Positions 57,085 to 64,000 of a stretch of DNA of 64,000 nt are shown in pieces. Every line of letters starts with the position of its first letter. The first letter of the stretch is position 1. The stretch lies in contig NZ_LR812090.1 in NCBI RefSeq assembly GCF_903772925.1, positions 3,556,599 to 3,620,598 on the forward strand. The letters run 5' to 3'. The stretch comes from Alteromonas macleodii (GTDB lineage Bacteria; Pseudomonadota; Gammaproteobacteria; Enterobacterales; Alteromonadaceae). The translations under genes and the position numbers were made by a program. The notes under the pieces are model-generated. The model saw only the letters and a list, made by a program, of their open reading frames with translations. It had not been told where the DNA came from and searched no databases.

Positions 57085-57867
57085 TTAAAAACGCCATACT
57101 GCCAGCGCTTGAACAACGCTGTCTTCTTCTTGCGTTCCTAGCTTGTTGTTCCAATACTGATACTCTACCCCAAGGAACAATCTATCCTTCACATTGAAGA
57201 AAGCCTGACCAGCGTCCCATCGCGCTTGGATTTGCGCCAACACCCACGACTCGACTACAGCGCCAGGTATTTCAGACGTTCTTTCATCGATGTACTCTGC
57301 ATGTCCTTCTATATAAAATTGTTGTGAAGAAAGACTTAGGGGGTACCGCCAAGCAATATCGACCATCCAGCTGTCGTCTTCTTTAGGTGCTCCACCAGCA
57401 CTGAGCCCCTCGCTATCATCTAAATACGCGGTGACAAGTACATTCAAAAACTGGAAGCCTTCAACGTCGAGATGAAGTTGAATGCCTGGCAGATATTTTA
57501 AAACGTCTGACTCTGGCGCCATATTTACGCCCATGACAAAACTGATATCGCTTAGAACGCCGCTGTAATTAGCATTAAATAGAGCTTTAGAGCTGAAAGT
57601 GGGGTACCACTCTGCATATAGTTCATCACCGGCGGACGTGCTTGAATAGTCAGCAAAAAAGAAGTTTCCGCCATACTCCCACCCGCTGGCGTGCTGGAAT
57701 GTAAAAATTGTCGTAGTAAGTTCAGTACCCGAAGCCTCGGCAAAAGGCTGATTGAGCTTCCCGTGCTGGATATGGAGCTCGTTTTCACTCCATGTGGCAC
57801 TACGGGTATTAAAAGAAAAAAGAAAAATTGCCGTCAAAAGAACCAACGAATAAACGTTGAACTGCAT
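57085..57867 (-). CDS. Tsx-like nucleoside-channel outer-membrane protein
   Basis: A 260-aa outer-membrane barrel. A signal peptide (MQFNVYSLVLLTAIFLFSF, cleaved near 24) precedes WSENELHIQHG, and the HASGWEYGGNFFFADY block near 55-70 recalls the GDNFFFFD region of Tsx, the nucleoside channel. Strands alternate through to a C-terminal Phe (ALAVWRF). The length fits Tsx-like proteins. Substrate by family only. It precedes the chemoreceptor gene by 48 bp and seems to lead a two-gene operon. Confidence 0.8.
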   Translation of the reverse strand: MQFNVYSLVLLTAIFLFSFNTRSATWSENELHIQHGKLNQPFAEASGTELTTTIFTFQHASGWEYGGNFFFADYSSTSAGDELYAEWYPTFSSKALFNANYSGVLSDISFVMGVNMAPESDVLKYLPGIQLHLDVEGFQFLNVLVTAYLDDSEGLSAGGAPKEDDSWMVDIAWRYPLSLSSQQFYIEGHAEYIDERTSEIPGAVVESWVLAQIQARWDAGQAFFNVKDRLFLGVEYQYWNNKLGTQEEDSVVQALAVWRF

Positions 57868-57995
57868 ACTTAAATCCTGTTAGCGTAATTTGACAGGTAA
57901 GTGTAGACGCTCTTTTCAATTCTGCATGAGATTTCTTAAAAATTAATAATTCGCGGTTAAAATTCTGATATTTATCTGAAATATAGGTTATTTAT

Positions 57996-58829
57996 ATGAG
58001 CTCTTCTCATCAAAAAACTATCGTTACCTTGTTTGATGATTTCGGTCGTTCTCGATTTAATGAGAAAGAAGAATACAAAAATCAGTTAAGTACATGCCAA
58101 GAATCTCTTTTTCATGTTCAGCAGTCCTACTATCACCAAAAAAAACGCGCGCTTATCGTTTTTGAAGGCTGGGATGCATCAGGCAAAGGTGGAGCCATAC
58201 GACGTATCACAGAAAAATTAGATCCTCGCTCCGTGAACGTGTTTCCGGTATCTGCGCCGACACAAGAAGAACGTGAAAAACACTTTCTTTATCGCTTTTG
58301 GAAACAGATCCCTTCACCTGGTAAGCTCACAATTTTTGACCGTTCCCACTATGGACGAGTGCTGGTTGAGCGGGTTGACGGGCTAACTCCCGCTAATGAC
58401 TGGCAGCGTAGTTATCAAGAGATAAACGAATTTGAAAAAACGCTTAGCGATAATGGCGTTCGCATCATAAAGTTGTTTATGCATATCTCCGCAGACGAGC
58501 AGCGCGAAAGATTTGAAGAGCGCTTACACAACCCTTTTAAGCGTTGGAAACTCACTGAAGAAGATTTACACAATCGTCGCATGCGCGAACATTACGTTGA
58601 AGCTATTAACGATATGTTCGAGAAGACTCATACTGATTACGCTCCATGGCATATTATAAATGGAGAGTATAAATGGCAGGCGAGAGTTGACGTACTCGAA
58701 ACCCTCGTTCAAGCATTAAGTGAAGGGGTAGATATTACACCTCCCCCTTTAGATGAGAAGCTCATCGCTATGGCTTCAAAACAGCTAGACGTGAATGAGG
58801 AAAAACTAAGAAGCACTGATAAAGAATAA
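57996..58829 (+). CDS. Polyphosphate kinase 2 family phosphotransferase
   Basis: A 277-aa PPK2 enzyme that moves phosphate between polyphosphate and nucleotides. The Walker A is GWDASGKGG at 58-66, the Walker B with conserved Asp115-Arg116 lies in FDRSHYGRV, and the lid module RERFEERLHNPFKRWK is near 169-184. It is a single-domain protein. Whether it uses NDPs (class I) or AMP (class II/III) cannot be settled by eye. It is the only plus-strand gene between the channel gene and minE and has no obvious operon partner. Confidence 0.92.
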   Translation: MSSSHQKTIVTLFDDFGRSRFNEKEEYKNQLSTCQESLFHVQQSYYHQKKRALIVFEGWDASGKGGAIRRITEKLDPRSVNVFPVSAPTQEEREKHFLYRFWKQIPSPGKLTIFDRSHYGRVLVERVDGLTPANDWQRSYQEINEFEKTLSDNGVRIIKLFMHISADEQRERFEERLHNPFKRWKLTEEDLHNRRMREHYVEAINDMFEKTHTDYAPWHIINGEYKWQARVDVLETLVQALSEGVDITPPPLDEKLIAMASKQLDVNEEKLRSTDKE

Positions 58830-58860
58830 TGTGTCACTATTTTTTATCAGCAATTACCAA

Positions 58861-59115
58861 CTAGTTTTCCGGAAGCGTTACGTTTAGCTCTAGTACGCTG
58901 CATTCGTCATTATTATCAAGCTGAACTGAAACCTGATCATCCGCGATAGAAACGTATTTTCTAATCACTTGAATAATTTCTTGCTGCATCATTGGCAAGT
59001 AATCGGGCTCTGTCCGTTTCTTACGCTCATGCGCAACAATAATCTGTAACCGCTCTTTGGCTACTGCCGCAGTGCTCGGCTTTTGCTTCTTTTTGAGCAG
59101 GTCGAAAATTCCCAT
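58861..59115 (-). CDS. minE: Cell-division topological specificity factor MinE
   Basis: An 84-aa protein that drives the pole-to-pole oscillation of MinCD. The N-terminal membrane-targeting helix ([10 protein letters not shown]) and the anti-MinCD helix with [13 protein letters not shown] at 19-31 are followed by the dimerising beta domain ([18 protein letters not shown] onwards). Its ATG overlaps the minD stop by one base (TAATG), so expression is coupled. Third gene of minCDE. Confidence 0.97.
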   Translation of the reverse strand: MGIFDLLKKKQKPSTAAVAKERLQIIVAHERKKRTEPDYLPMMQQEIIQVIRKYVSIADDQVSVQLDNNDECSVLELNVTLPEN

Positions 59116-59924
59116 TACTTCCCTCCTAGCAGACGCTTAAAGAACCCTTTCTTCTCTGCCTCTAGGAAACGATGAGGAACAGTTTCGCCTAGCAGACGTT
59201 TTACAGCGTCAGCATAAGCTTGTCCTGCATTAGCTTCTTCGTCAAGAATAACCGGCTGACCTTGGTTAGATGCTTTAAGCACTGCTTCAGATTCTGGAAT
59301 AACGCCCAATAGTGGAATCGCCAAAATTTCTTCCACATCGGCAACACTCAACATTTCCGCACTTTCTACACGCATTGGGTTGTAGCGAGTAAGAAGCAGA
59401 TGCTCTTTAACCGGTTCGCCTTTTTCTGCGCGCATCGATTTGCTTTGTAAAATACCTAAAATACGATCTGAGTCACGTACCGACGATACTTCCGGATTGG
59501 TTACTACAATGGCTTCATCAGCAAAATAAAGCGCCATTTGAGCACCTTGTTCGATACCTGCTGGCGAATCACAAATGATGTACTCGAAGTCTTTCTTAAG
59601 CTCGTCTAATACGGCTTGCACACCCTCTACAGTGAGTGCATCTTTATCGCGAGTTTGAGAAGCGGGAAGAATGAAAAGATTTTCCGTTCTCTTATCTTTA
59701 ATTAGCGCTTGTTTTAGTGACGCTTCTTTGTTGATAACGTTAACAAAATCGTAAACAACGCGGCGCTCACAACCCATAATAAGGTCGAGGTTTCGCAAGC
59801 CTACATCGAAGTCTATCACTACCGTTTTATGACCTGCTAACGCAAGCCCCGTACTTATTGCTGCACTCGATGTAGTTTTACCTACACCACCTTTTCCTGA
59901 GGTTACTACGATAATCTTTGCCAT
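59115..59924 (-). CDS. minD: Septum-site determining ATPase MinD
   Basis: A 269-aa ParA/MinD-type ATPase that recruits MinC to the membrane and is removed by MinE. It carries the deviant Walker A GKGGVGKT at 10-17 with the signature Lys11 and Lys16, Walker B-like [12 protein letters not shown] near 36-47 and ICDSPAGIE near 118-126, and the C-terminal amphipathic membrane helix ([12 protein letters not shown]). Normal length. Thirty bases lie between minC and minD. Confidence 0.97.
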   Translation of the reverse strand: MAKIIVVTSGKGGVGKTTSSAAISTGLALAGHKTVVIDFDVGLRNLDLIMGCERRVVYDFVNVINKEASLKQALIKDKRTENLFILPASQTRDKDALTVEGVQAVLDELKKDFEYIICDSPAGIEQGAQMALYFADEAIVVTNPEVSSVRDSDRILGILQSKSMRAEKGEPVKEHLLLTRYNPMRVESAEMLSVADVEEILAIPLLGVIPESEAVLKASNQGQPVILDEEANAGQAYADAVKRLLGETVPHRFLEAEKKGFFKRLLGGK

Positions 59925-59954
59925 CTATTCTTTCCTATTAGTGCGTACAAAGCA

Positions 59955-60749
59955 TTAAGCTAACGGCTCTATACGTAATGTTTCTTCTTCTAAATACACT
60001 TGTGCAGGCTTCTTCCAGCACTCACCCTTTACGGTGTCGTGCATAATGAATTGCCCAGCAATTGAAATGAGTTCTGCGTCTAATGACTGACAAAATACAC
60101 GAGCCCCCGTGTTGCCTTTAACGCCAGCTAACGCGCGTCCGCGCAACGTACCGTAAACATGAATGTTGCCATCAGCCAAAAGCTCAGCACCTTCGCTGAC
60201 CGACGCAGTTACTACTAAGTCACTGCCTTCAGCATAAACTTGCTGGCCAGAACGTACAGGACGATTGATGACTTTAGCTGGCTTAAGTGCTGGAGCTACT
60301 GTAGGAGCAGGCTCGCTTTCAGAAGGCTCTGCAGGTGCTTGCTTCTGTGCTTGCGACGCGCGCTCGTTGCTATGGGTTTTGTTGCTGCCGCTTTCAGTGC
60401 CGTTATTAGCGCTCTCTTTTTGTGAACGAAGTGCGCTATCTGTAAATTTACTTTGGCTTACATCAGCTAATCCCAAATCATTAATGGTTGCTTTCAGCTC
60501 TGCCACTTCACCTTTCACCGCCATAGGCTGCAATTGCAAACGACGGCAAAGCGCCACTAGCAGTTCGAACTCGGTAGCAGACAAAGGCTTTATCAAATGC
60601 AAAATCAGTGAGGAACGGGTAAAGAACTGCGGCGCGCTCGCCACTTTCTTAGATAACTGAGTTTCGAAGTTATCTGGCTCAAAATCTATTACTTCTAACA
60701 CAATACTGGTGAGCGTAGTGCCCTTCATGCGAAAGCAAGTTTCTGTCAT
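59955..60749 (-). CDS. minC: Septum-site determining protein MinC
   Basis: A 264-aa inhibitor of FtsZ polymerisation. The N-terminal FtsZ-binding domain (about 1-100; [15 protein letters not shown]) is joined by a polar, Ser/Pro/Ala-rich linker (about 105-155, longer than in E. coli) to the beta-helical C-terminal domain (about 160-262) with the MinD-binding [15 protein letters not shown] and [16 protein letters not shown]. First gene of the minCDE operon. The ATG agrees with the E. coli MinC start when aligned. Confidence 0.96.
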   Translation of the reverse strand: MTETCFRMKGTTLTSIVLEVIDFEPDNFETQLSKKVASAPQFFTRSSLILHLIKPLSATEFELLVALCRRLQLQPMAVKGEVAELKATINDLGLADVSQSKFTDSALRSQKESANNGTESGSNKTHSNERASQAQKQAPAEPSESEPAPTVAPALKPAKVINRPVRSGQQVYAEGSDLVVTASVSEGAELLADGNIHVYGTLRGRALAGVKGNTGARVFCQSLDAELISIAGQFIMHDTVKGECWKKPAQVYLEEETLRIEPLA

Positions 60750-60769
60750 TTTTTCATCCCGAAAAGGCG

Positions 60770-60961
60770 TTACTTTTTTCCTAGCAATTCGCCATCAAAA
60801 TAAGTAAAACCTATTAGCGCTAATGTCTGTCGCTGTCTTACGCAGCTATACAAATAATTTATATCATCACTGTACCAAAATTCCTGTTCACATACAGCAA
60901 CTGTATACCGGTTAAAACAGGTTTTACCTAAGCTATTAGCTAGGAACGTGCCAACCATCGC
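60770..60961 (-). CDS. Possible small protein upstream of minC
   Basis: An open frame of 63 codons from an ATG at 60961 (a TTG at 60976 would add five) ends 20 bp before minC on the same strand. The translation contains four cysteines and several aromatics but no recognised domain. No ribosome site is visible. It may be only the minC leader. Kept as a low-confidence candidate. Confidence 0.25.
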   Translation of the reverse strand, partial: AMVGTFLANSLGKTCFNRYTVAVCEQEFWYSDDINYLYSCVRQRQTLALIGFTYFDGELLGKK

Positions 60962-61025
60962 ATAGTTTTTAGGCAAGCAGCTGCTCTGCGATTTTTTTAC
61001 TCAACATCCTTCGAGCCAAACCACA

Positions 61026-61056
61026 AAAAAAGTGCGATGGTAAGTCGCACTTTTTT
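61026..61056 (-). terminator. Intrinsic terminator of fumC
   Basis: Perfect 12-bp stem AAAAAAGTGCGA/TCGCACTTTTTT (loop 61038-61044), able to work on both strands. On the minus strand it ends the fumC transcript. Confidence 0.9.
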
Positions 61057-61110
61057 CAGTCCAAATCTGTTTCTAACAAATAGTTTAGGCCTTGGGTAAG
61101 CCCTTTACAG

Positions 61111-62478
61111 CTAAGTGAGATCTCTAGGATCTAGTAAGGCTTCCAGCTCTTCCCTAGGGATATCTGTCATTGCTTCAGCCACATCGATAACAGGCTTATT
61201 CTCCTTATAAGCTGCTTTGGCAATTTCCGCAGCTTTTGCATAGCCAATGACAGGGTTGAGCGCGGTAACGAGGACAGGGTTTCTGTAAAGAGGCGCTTCA
61301 ATGTTATCTTGGTTGACCGTGAATCCTTCAATTGCCTGTTCGCCGATAAGCGTCGCACTGTTGGTCATTAGCGACAAGCTTGATAACAAATTACTGGCAA
61401 TCATAGGCAGCATGACGTTGAGCTCGAAGTTTCCAGACTGCCCGCCTACGGTAATTGCCGCGTCGTTGCCTATTACCTGTGCTGACGCCATTGCCACCGC
61501 TTCAGGAATAACTGGGTTAACCTTGCCCGGCATTATCGATGAGCCGGGCTGTAATGCTGGCAAAGCTATTTCTCCCAACCCAGCTAGCGGGCCGGAATTC
61601 ATCCAGCGCAGGTCATTGGCAATTTTCATTAAGGTTACTGCCAAGCTTTTCGTCGCACCTGAAAGCGTTACCGCGGTGTCTTGAGAGCCAATGAGCGCAA
61701 AGAAATTATCTGCTGGTTTAAACGCGATATCAGTCAACTCTCCTAGCGTATCTGAAAATGTTGTTGCAAAGTCAGCATGGGCGTTTACACCCGTACCCAC
61801 TGCCGTGCCCCCCTGAGCAAGGTTTTGGATAGCAGGTTGCACAGCACGAAGATTTTTTAACTGCTGCTTAAGCTGAGATGCCCAAGCTAGTAAGCTTTGA
61901 TCCATTCTTACTGGCATCGCATCCATAAGGTGAGTGCGCCCCGTTTTACAATATTGCGCGACAGACTTTGCTTTTGATTCAATAATGCTAACCAGACCTT
62001 CCACAGCAGGCACTAGCTCATTTGATAAGGCGATAGCCGCGCTTACGTGAATGGTTGTTGGTATTACATCATTTGAACTTTGCCCATAATTTACATGATC
62101 GTTCGGGTGAACCTCTTCACTTGAATAACGACATGCCAAACGGGCTACTACTTCGTTGGCATTCATGTTTGTGCTGGTACCGGACCCCGTCTGAAAGACA
62201 TCTACCGGAAAGTGCTGCATAACATCGTCAAGGGCTAACAGTTCATCGCAGGCTTTTACTATCGCCAAACCGCGATCGCTATCTAGTGCTTTCAGCTTCA
62301 TATTTGCTTGCGCTGCGGCTTTTTTTACAGTGAGCAATGCGTGTATAAAAGCTTCAGGCATGCGCTGCCCACTGACCGGAAAGTTTTGAATAGCACGTTG
62401 AGTTTGTGCGCCGTAAAGTGCATCTTCAGGCACTTGTAACTCACCCATGCTGTCGCGTTCAGTGCGTGTTGCTGTCAT
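61111..62478 (-). CDS. fumC: Class II fumarate hydratase
   Basis: A 455-aa iron-independent fumarase interconverting fumarate and L-malate in the TCA cycle. It belongs to the aspartase/fumarase superfamily: GSGTSTNMNANEV near 97-109, the GRTHLMDAMPV block near 184-194 with the active-site His, and the superfamily signature GSSIMPGKVNP near 313-323. A slightly short length is within family range. Behind a FagA-like gene and a Fur-box candidate, it is probably induced when iron is scarce, replacing Fe-S fumarases. Confidence 0.94.
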   Translation of the reverse strand: MTATRTERDSMGELQVPEDALYGAQTQRAIQNFPVSGQRMPEAFIHALLTVKKAAAQANMKLKALDSDRGLAIVKACDELLALDDVMQHFPVDVFQTGSGTSTNMNANEVVARLACRYSSEEVHPNDHVNYGQSSNDVIPTTIHVSAAIALSNELVPAVEGLVSIIESKAKSVAQYCKTGRTHLMDAMPVRMDQSLLAWASQLKQQLKNLRAVQPAIQNLAQGGTAVGTGVNAHADFATTFSDTLGELTDIAFKPADNFFALIGSQDTAVTLSGATKSLAVTLMKIANDLRWMNSGPLAGLGEIALPALQPGSSIMPGKVNPVIPEAVAMASAQVIGNDAAITVGGQSGNFELNVMLPMIASNLLSSLSLMTNSATLIGEQAIEGFTVNQDNIEAPLYRNPVLVTALNPVIGYAKAAEIAKAAYKENKPVIDVAEAMTDIPREELEALLDPRDLT

Positions 62479-62602
62479 AACTCGTATCCTTGTGTTGATG
62501 TAACTGAATTTTTGGCGTGTTTATCACGCTGTCATCAAAGGTCTACTCGGGCTACTAAGTGCAAATTAAGAGTACTCAGTAGGTATCTCCCTCGTTAGCC
62601 GC

Positions 62603-62935
62603 TCATAAAAAATGTGGGACTAGCACATGCATATCTATTTTTAATCTTGCAAGCGTAATTCGATCACTCTCGTTACAGGCGTAGCGCTCAGCGTTAAGTA
62701 AAGGTTTGTATAAGTGGTCTAAACAGGCATAGCGCCACTGCTTACTAACTAGCGGGTCGCAAATGACTTCATACAGCAATTCAACTGCATTTTTATAAAT
62801 CGCAAACTTGTCGCTTTTTTGTGGTAGTAAATTAGCGATGCAGGTCACACTATCTAAATAGTTAGCCAATACATCCAGTTCACCACCGTTGTGTCCAAAA
62901 CGAATTTGTTTACGTGCATTTCGTATCGATGACAT
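62603..62935 (-). CDS. FagA-like small protein upstream of fumC
   Basis: A 110-aa helical protein with no signal peptide. The WRYACLDHLYKPLLNAERYA segment near 69-88 reminds me of FagA, the small gene ahead of fumC in the Fur-regulated fagA-fumC-orfX-sodA cluster of Pseudomonas; that match is from memory and weak. The ATG at 62935 is preferred over one at 63046 because the latter would place a Fur-box candidate inside the coding sequence. It lies 124 bp upstream of fumC on the same strand. The function of FagA is unknown. Confidence 0.55.
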   Translation of the reverse strand: MSSIRNARKQIRFGHNGGELDVLANYLDSVTCIANLLPQKSDKFAIYKNAVELLYEVICDPLVSKQWRYACLDHLYKPLLNAERYACNESDRITLARLKIDMHVLVPHFL

Positions 62936-63021
62936 TAGCTTTATATCGTTTATCAAGAGTGCATCAAAAAATAACGCAGTGAATAGGCGAGAACTATTGA
63001 TAGCAAACCCACCACAAAAAC

Positions 63022-63040
63022 ACAAATGATAATTATTAGC
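63022..63040. promoter_or_regulatory. Candidate Fur box between azurin and the FagA-like gene
   Basis: Aligned on TGATAAT at 63027-63033, 14 of 19 bases agree with the E. coli Fur consensus. It lies about 90 bp upstream of the FagA-like start and 100 bp upstream of azurin. Confidence 0.5.
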
Positions 63041-63138
63041 ATTCAATCTGATCCAGTGTTATGCTTTTTCGTATTGAAAATGGAATCTTCTAATTCCACC
63101 GAAAGGTGCGATTAATCTATATTCAAAGGATATTATTT

Positions 63139-63588
63139 ATGATCAAGAAACTACTTGGCGGCACAGCCCTTTTCCTTTTAGCTTCCAATGCATTTGCTAA
63201 CGAATGTGAAACGACTGTGGAATCAAATGACGCGATGCAGTTCAATACAAAAAACGTAACGATTCCTGCAAGCTGCAGCGAATTTACCGTAACGCTAAAG
63301 CATACTGGTCAACTACCTAAGCAATCTATGGGTCATAACTGGGTAATGACCACCAAGGCTAATGGGCAAGCGGTAGCAACAGACGGCATGAGTGCTGGAC
63401 TCGATAATGACTACATTAAGCCTGGTGATGAGCGTGTTATTGGCGCTACAGAGATAATTGGCGGTGGCGAACAAACTTCTACTACGTTTTCTGTTGAAGG
63501 TCTAAGTAAAGACGAAGAATACATGTTCTTCTGCTCATTCCCCGGTCATATCGGAGTTATGCAAGGTACGGTTACCCTTTCTAGTTAA
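63139..63588 (+). CDS. Azurin (periplasmic blue copper protein)
   Basis: A 149-aa precursor; the signal peptide is cleaved after Ala20 (SNAFA/N), leaving a 129-aa cupredoxin. The type I copper ligands are His66, Cys132, His137 and Met141, i.e. 46, 112, 117 and 121 in mature numbering, identical to Pseudomonas azurin. The Cys23-Cys46 disulfide also corresponds to Cys3-Cys26. It shuttles electrons in the periplasm, for example to peroxidases or denitrification enzymes. The ATG at 63139 has AAAGGA at 8 nt; an upstream in-frame start would spoil the signal peptide. The leader holds TGGAAT/ATTCCA and a CACC-GAAA-GGTG hairpin. Confidence 0.97.
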   Translation: MIKKLLGGTALFLLASNAFANECETTVESNDAMQFNTKNVTIPASCSEFTVTLKHTGQLPKQSMGHNWVMTTKANGQAVATDGMSAGLDNDYIKPGDERVIGATEIIGGGEQTSTTFSVEGLSKDEEYMFFCSFPGHIGVMQGTVTLSS

Positions 63589-63618
63589 GCATATGCAATT
63601 TGCCGATAGGCAAACGAA

Positions 63619-63642
63619 AGGCGCACTTTTAATTGTGCGCCT
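63619..63642 (+). terminator. Hairpin after azurin
   Basis: Perfect 8-bp stem AGGCGCAC/GTGCGCCT with an 8-nt loop; no T tract follows on the plus strand. A probable mRNA 3' end or Rho-assisted terminator. Confidence 0.5.
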
Positions 63643-63679
63643 CCAAATAAGTGTTCAGTAATCTGAGAGTGAAGTTGTA

Positions 63680-64000
63680 ATGAGTACAGCGTCCCACACA
63701 TCGAAAAGTGCAAAAGCGTTGGAGCGCGATAAGTATCGACCGCGGCTTCTTGGTGGTTTTACTCAAGGTTTAATTCAAAGCACTCTTTACCCGCTGCTAG
63801 CTAACAAGCGGCTGCTTATGCCGCTTTTAGTTATCACTCTACTCGCTTATGACAGTACCCGCTCTGTGACGCTTTCAGTTTTATCAGACGCATACTTCCA
63901 AGTAGCAGCATTTGTTTATGCATCGCTCGCACTTTATTACTTGGCCACATTGCGGGTCTCAGCTGATGCTATTGGCAACTACATGAAAACGCACCCCGTC
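63680..64000 (+). CDS. Membrane protein, N-terminal part (cut by right edge)
   Basis: An open frame from ATG 63680 runs 107 codons to the window end. After a basic, soluble start of about 40 residues there are two hydrophobic stretches (about 47-62, LLMPLLVITLLAY, and 80-100, VAAFVYASLALYYLA). I do not recognise the family. It lies about 90 bp after azurin on the same strand, with a hairpin between. Confidence 0.6.
   Translation, partial: MSTASHTSKSAKALERDKYRPRLLGGFTQGLIQSTLYPLLANKRLLMPLLVITLLAYDSTRSVTLSVLSDAYFQVAAFVYASLALYYLATLRVSADAIGNYMKTHPV

Overview
The window reads as a chromosomal segment of a marine gammaproteobacterium of the Alteromonadales, most likely Alteromonas or a close relative. 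The evidence is the GntR-type prpR-prpB-prpC-acnD-prpF methylcitrate operon, several large TonB-dependent receptors, an ArcB-type hybrid kinase beside gltBD, the tyrS / M23 peptidase / anmK neighbourhood, azurin, and a base composition in the mid-40s % GC by eye. No rRNA, tRNA, CRISPR array, integrase or transposase gene was seen. The genome call is an inference from gene content and protein similarity as remembered; no database was searched.

Layout. 1-10.3 kb: the start of a lipoprotein gene cut by the left edge, a TonB-dependent receptor, and the divergent methylcitrate (propionate) operon under a FadR/FCD-type GntR regulator with palindromic operator candidates. 10.4-11.6 kb: a two-receiver GGDEF response regulator. 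11.6-21.0 kb: a compact catabolic locus made of a ROK regulator, a glycerate 2-kinase, a sodium:solute symporter and a TonB receptor on the minus strand, facing a GH63 glycosylglycerate hydrolase and an AGE-family mannose isomerase on the plus strand. Together these make a complete predicted route: mannosylglycerate in, split to mannose plus glycerate, then fructose plus 2-phosphoglycerate. This is the most interesting system in the window. 21-27 kb: a YdbS/YdbT PH-domain pair, ArcB, and an amidase with an SH3 domain. 27.5-33.4 kb: glutamate synthase gltBD.

33.6-41.0 kb: small envelope and housekeeping genes (DUF2726, mtnN-cbiB-btuF, rhodanese, DUF2721, GNAT, a PuuB-like oxidase, DUF1428). 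41-45 kb: tyrS, an M23 endopeptidase and anmK. 45-54.4 kb: an accessory-looking block (FucP-type sugar permease and OprB porin, OYE reductase, AHSA1 protein, an oversized trans-sulfuration-type PLP enzyme, a 2-hydroxyacid dehydrogenase, a GST) that separates anmK from erpA. 54.5-64 kb: erpA, a Tsx-like channel with a chemoreceptor, PPK2, minCDE, fumC with a FagA-like gene behind a Fur-box candidate, azurin, and a membrane protein cut by the right edge.

Non-coding structure worth noting: about a dozen clear intrinsic terminators; two palindromic elements sharing a 21-bp core (one between prpB and prpC, one upstream of the M23 peptidase); a six-copy 19-bp degenerate tandem repeat upstream of erpA; a 12-bp repeat near 49.9 kb; and a terminator whose 3' arm has been tandemly copied at 53.6 kb.
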